Shown here one piece after another: positions 51,572-53,283 of a stretch of 53,283 bases of DNA; position 1 is the first letter of the stretch, and each line of letters opens with the position of its first letter. The stretch is from NCBI RefSeq assembly GCF_020889785.1, contig NZ_JACMYK010000040.1:1-53283 (forward strand). Direction: 5' to 3'. The DNA is from Bradyrhizobium acaciae. GTDB lineage: Bacteria > Pseudomonadota > Alphaproteobacteria > Rhizobiales > Xanthobacteraceae. The notes under the pieces were generated by a model. That model was not told the DNA's origin, made no database searches, and saw only the letters and a program-made list of their open reading frames with translations. A program made the position numbers and the translations under genes.

Positions 51572-53086
51572 TCACATCTTCTTCCAGTCGCCGGCCTGCT
51601 CGAAGGCGTGCGCGGCACGGTAGATGGTGGATTCCTCGAACATCCGACCGACCAGCATCAGGCCGACCGGCAAGCCGTCGACCATGCCGCAGGGCAGCGA
51701 CATCGCCGGGTGATGGGTGATGTCGAACGGCGCGGTGTTCGAGATCATCTCCAGCGCGCGGGCGACGTATTCCTCGCGGCTGGCATTGGCCTCCGGCAAC
51801 TTCGTCGCCTTCATCGGCGTGGTCGGCATCAACAGCAGATCGTAATCCTTGAAGGCCTTGTCATAGGCCGCGGTCAGCCGGCGGGAGATGTTGAGCGCCT
51901 TGCCGTAGAAGCGCGGACCGAAATTGTTGTTGATGTAGGTGCCGAGCATCATGAACAGCTTGGTGGTCTCGGACAGCGAATCCGCCTGCCGGCGCCAACC
52001 GCGATGGAAGTCCATCAGAGAGGTCGAATAGAGATCGCCGCGGCTGAGGCCGTAGCCGTCGCCGAACATCATGGTCTGGGTCAGGCCTTCGGTGCCGATC
52101 GGCGTCCAGATCGCGCCGCCGAGCATGTGCATCGGGATCGAGACATTCTCGACCGACGCGCCGAGATCCTTGAGGCGCTTGGCCGCCTCGCGCACGCTCT
52201 CATTCACCGCGGCCTCCGCGGTCGGCTGCTCGAAACCTTCCTTGACGATGCCGATCTTCATGCCCTTGACGCCCTTGCCCAGCGCCTTGGTGTACTCCTC
52301 GACCTTCGGCGCCTTGATGCGCGGGTCATAGCCGTCGTCGCCGGCTAGCACTTCGAGCAGCAGCGCGTTGTCTTCCACCGTCGCGGTCATCGGGCCGGTG
52401 TGGTCGACGTAGATCTCGATCGGCATGATGCCGGTGTAGGGCACGAGGCCCCAGGTCGGCTTCATGCCGTAGGTGCCGCAGAACGAGGACGGCATGCGGA
52501 TCGAGCCGCCCTGGTCGCCACCGATCGCCATGTCGACCTCGCCGAGCGCGACCACCACGCCGGAGCCCGACGACGAGCCGCCGGCCGAATAGCCCATCTT
52601 GTGTGGATTGTGCACCGGCCCGTAGGAGCCGGTGTGGCTGCCGCCGGACAGGCAGAAGTGCTCGCAATGGGTCTTGCCGGCGATCTCGGCACCGGCATCG
52701 AGCATGCGTGTGACGATGGTGGCGTCGAAATCGGGGATATAGCCTTCCAGCGTCGACGAGCCGTTCGTCATCGGCACGCCGGCCAGCATGATGTTGTCCT
52801 TGAGCGCGACCGTCTTGCCCTTGAGCTTGCCGGAGGCGGCGCCCTTCACCGTCGACTTGCGGTACCAGGCGTTGTGCTTGTTGTCTTCCGGCGCCGGCCG
52901 ATAGCCGGGCGTGCGCGGATATTTCACCTCGGGCAGTTCGTCCGGCATCTGGGCGACGAGGTTGTAGGCATCGATCGAGCCCTGCATCAGGCCGCGGAAC
53001 GAGGCCACGTCCTCTTCGGTGAGTGACAGGCCGCACTGCTCGGCGACGGCGCGAAGTTGCTTTGGCGTGGGAAGGACGACGGTCAC
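51572..53086 (-). CDS. Amidase (amidase signature family)
   Basis: This 504-residue enzyme has the complete Ser-cisSer-Lys triad of the amidase signature: Lys96 in VALKDNIML, cis-Ser171 in GGSSSGSG and nucleophile Ser195 in GGDQGGSIRMP. The length is typical of stand-alone aliphatic/aromatic amidases. The GTG at 53086 with AGGAG 6 bases upstream is preferred to a longer frame from 53185. It would hydrolyse the imported amide to acid and ammonia in the cytoplasm. It is the first gene of the amidase-transporter operon, with a 28-bp near-palindrome upstream. Confidence 0.94.
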   Translation of the reverse strand: MTVVLPTPKQLRAVAEQCGLSLTEEDVASFRGLMQGSIDAYNLVAQMPDELPEVKYPRTPGYRPAPEDNKHNAWYRKSTVKGAASGKLKGKTVALKDNIMLAGVPMTNGSSTLEGYIPDFDATIVTRMLDAGAEIAGKTHCEHFCLSGGSHTGSYGPVHNPHKMGYSAGGSSSGSGVVVALGEVDMAIGGDQGGSIRMPSSFCGTYGMKPTWGLVPYTGIMPIEIYVDHTGPMTATVEDNALLLEVLAGDDGYDPRIKAPKVEEYTKALGKGVKGMKIGIVKEGFEQPTAEAAVNESVREAAKRLKDLGASVENVSIPMHMLGGAIWTPIGTEGLTQTMMFGDGYGLSRGDLYSTSLMDFHRGWRRQADSLSETTKLFMMLGTYINNNFGPRFYGKALNISRRLTAAYDKAFKDYDLLLMPTTPMKATKLPEANASREEYVARALEMISNTAPFDITHHPAMSLPCGMVDGLPVGLMLVGRMFEESTIYRAAHAFEQAGDWKKM

Positions 53087-53197
53087 GGCGCTCTCCTGAA
53101 GCTTTTGATCTTTGGATTTGATTCCTGGATCGGATCCCTGGACGCAGGGCAGCGAGCTGCGCGTTGCTCCGCGCGAACCGCTCACCCCGTTGCCGTA

Positions 53198-53225
53198 TTG
53201 AAAACGGAAATATTTTCCTTTTCAA
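53198..53225. promoter_or_regulatory. 28-bp near-perfect palindrome upstream of the amidase operon
   Basis: The left half TTGAAAACGGAAAT (53198-53211) and the reverse complement of the right half, TTGAAAAGGAAAAT (53212-53225), match at 12 of 14 positions. It lies 112 bases upstream of the amidase start, a good place for an operator or activator site. It contains no T tract pattern expected of a terminator for this strand. Confidence 0.6.
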
Positions 53226-53235
53226 GTATTATTTC

Positions 53236-53283
53236 GCAAAGCGCCCTCTCCCGCTTGCGGGGGAGGGCTGGGGTGGGGGTCCG
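53236..53283. repeat. Intergenic repeat fragment at right edge
   Basis: The phrase 'gccctctcccgcttgcggg', continuing as 'ggagggctggggtgggggt', belongs to a family widely scattered in rhizobial genomes between genes. It is cut by the window edge, so its full arms are not visible. Confidence 0.6.

Overview
The window is high-GC alphaproteobacterial chromosome that looks like Bradyrhizobium or a close relative in the Nitrobacteraceae. The evidence is gene content and order (aroB-aroK-small membrane protein-xerD-accA-L,D-transpeptidase; cobS-GNAT-cobT; helicase/DUF3108/rpmB), many branched-chain-amino-acid-type (LivK) binding proteins, a CTTGAC-N17-CTATAC promoter of the rhizobial type, and several families of palindromic intergenic repeats. 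Most of it is ordinary core or metabolic chromosome.

Layout. 1-5280: the 5' part of a SUV3-like helicase gene (running off the left edge), a DUF3108 secreted protein, and rpmB with a clear promoter and terminator. 5347-8168: a visibly AT-richer two-gene cassette inserted directly behind the rpmB terminator. It encodes a DUF4297/Cap4-like nuclease-domain protein and a coiled-coil SMC/Rad50-like ATPase with a CxxC hook. This is the best candidate for an unusual biological system here, probably anti-phage or anti-plasmid defence. 8169-9321: a gene-poor junction with remnants and repeats. 9322-14402: a small secreted protein, an orphan LivK-type binding protein, and a flavin monooxygenase plus HSL-family hydrolase pair. 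14466-19157: a fused MFS/PlsC/acyl-ACP synthetase, an 85-aa protein with a perfect Shine-Dalgarno, and a divergent TetR regulator with two matching palindromic operators between them. 19148-26469: a CadC-like regulator, a second orphan LivK protein, a small membrane protein, a DUF2235 hydrolase and a two-HKD phospholipase-D-like protein.

26537-33395 (minus strand): an LLM-class oxidoreductase, an OYE-family oxidoreductase, then the operon cobS - GNAT - cobT - phytase-like esterase (late cobaltochelatase subunits for aerobic cobalamin synthesis). 33689-38484: DedA, a divergent pair of citrate synthases (one carrying an N-terminal helix-turn-helix and facing a palindrome at its own start codon), a J-domain protein, BolA and a small secreted protein. 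38659-45908: a CorC/HlyC-like transporter, aroB/aroK (overlapping by 4 bp), a 48-aa membrane protein, xerD, accA and a lipoprotein L,D-transpeptidase.

46172-53086: an NTF2-like protein, a small Cys-rich secreted protein, then a compact minus-strand operon: amidase - permease - binding protein - permease - two ATPases. The transporter belongs to the urea/short-chain-amide branch of the Liv family, and with the amidase it forms a plausible amide uptake and hydrolysis unit. A 28-bp near-palindrome lies upstream of the amidase. Several intergenic spacers carry REP/BIME-like palindromic repeats of at least three families.
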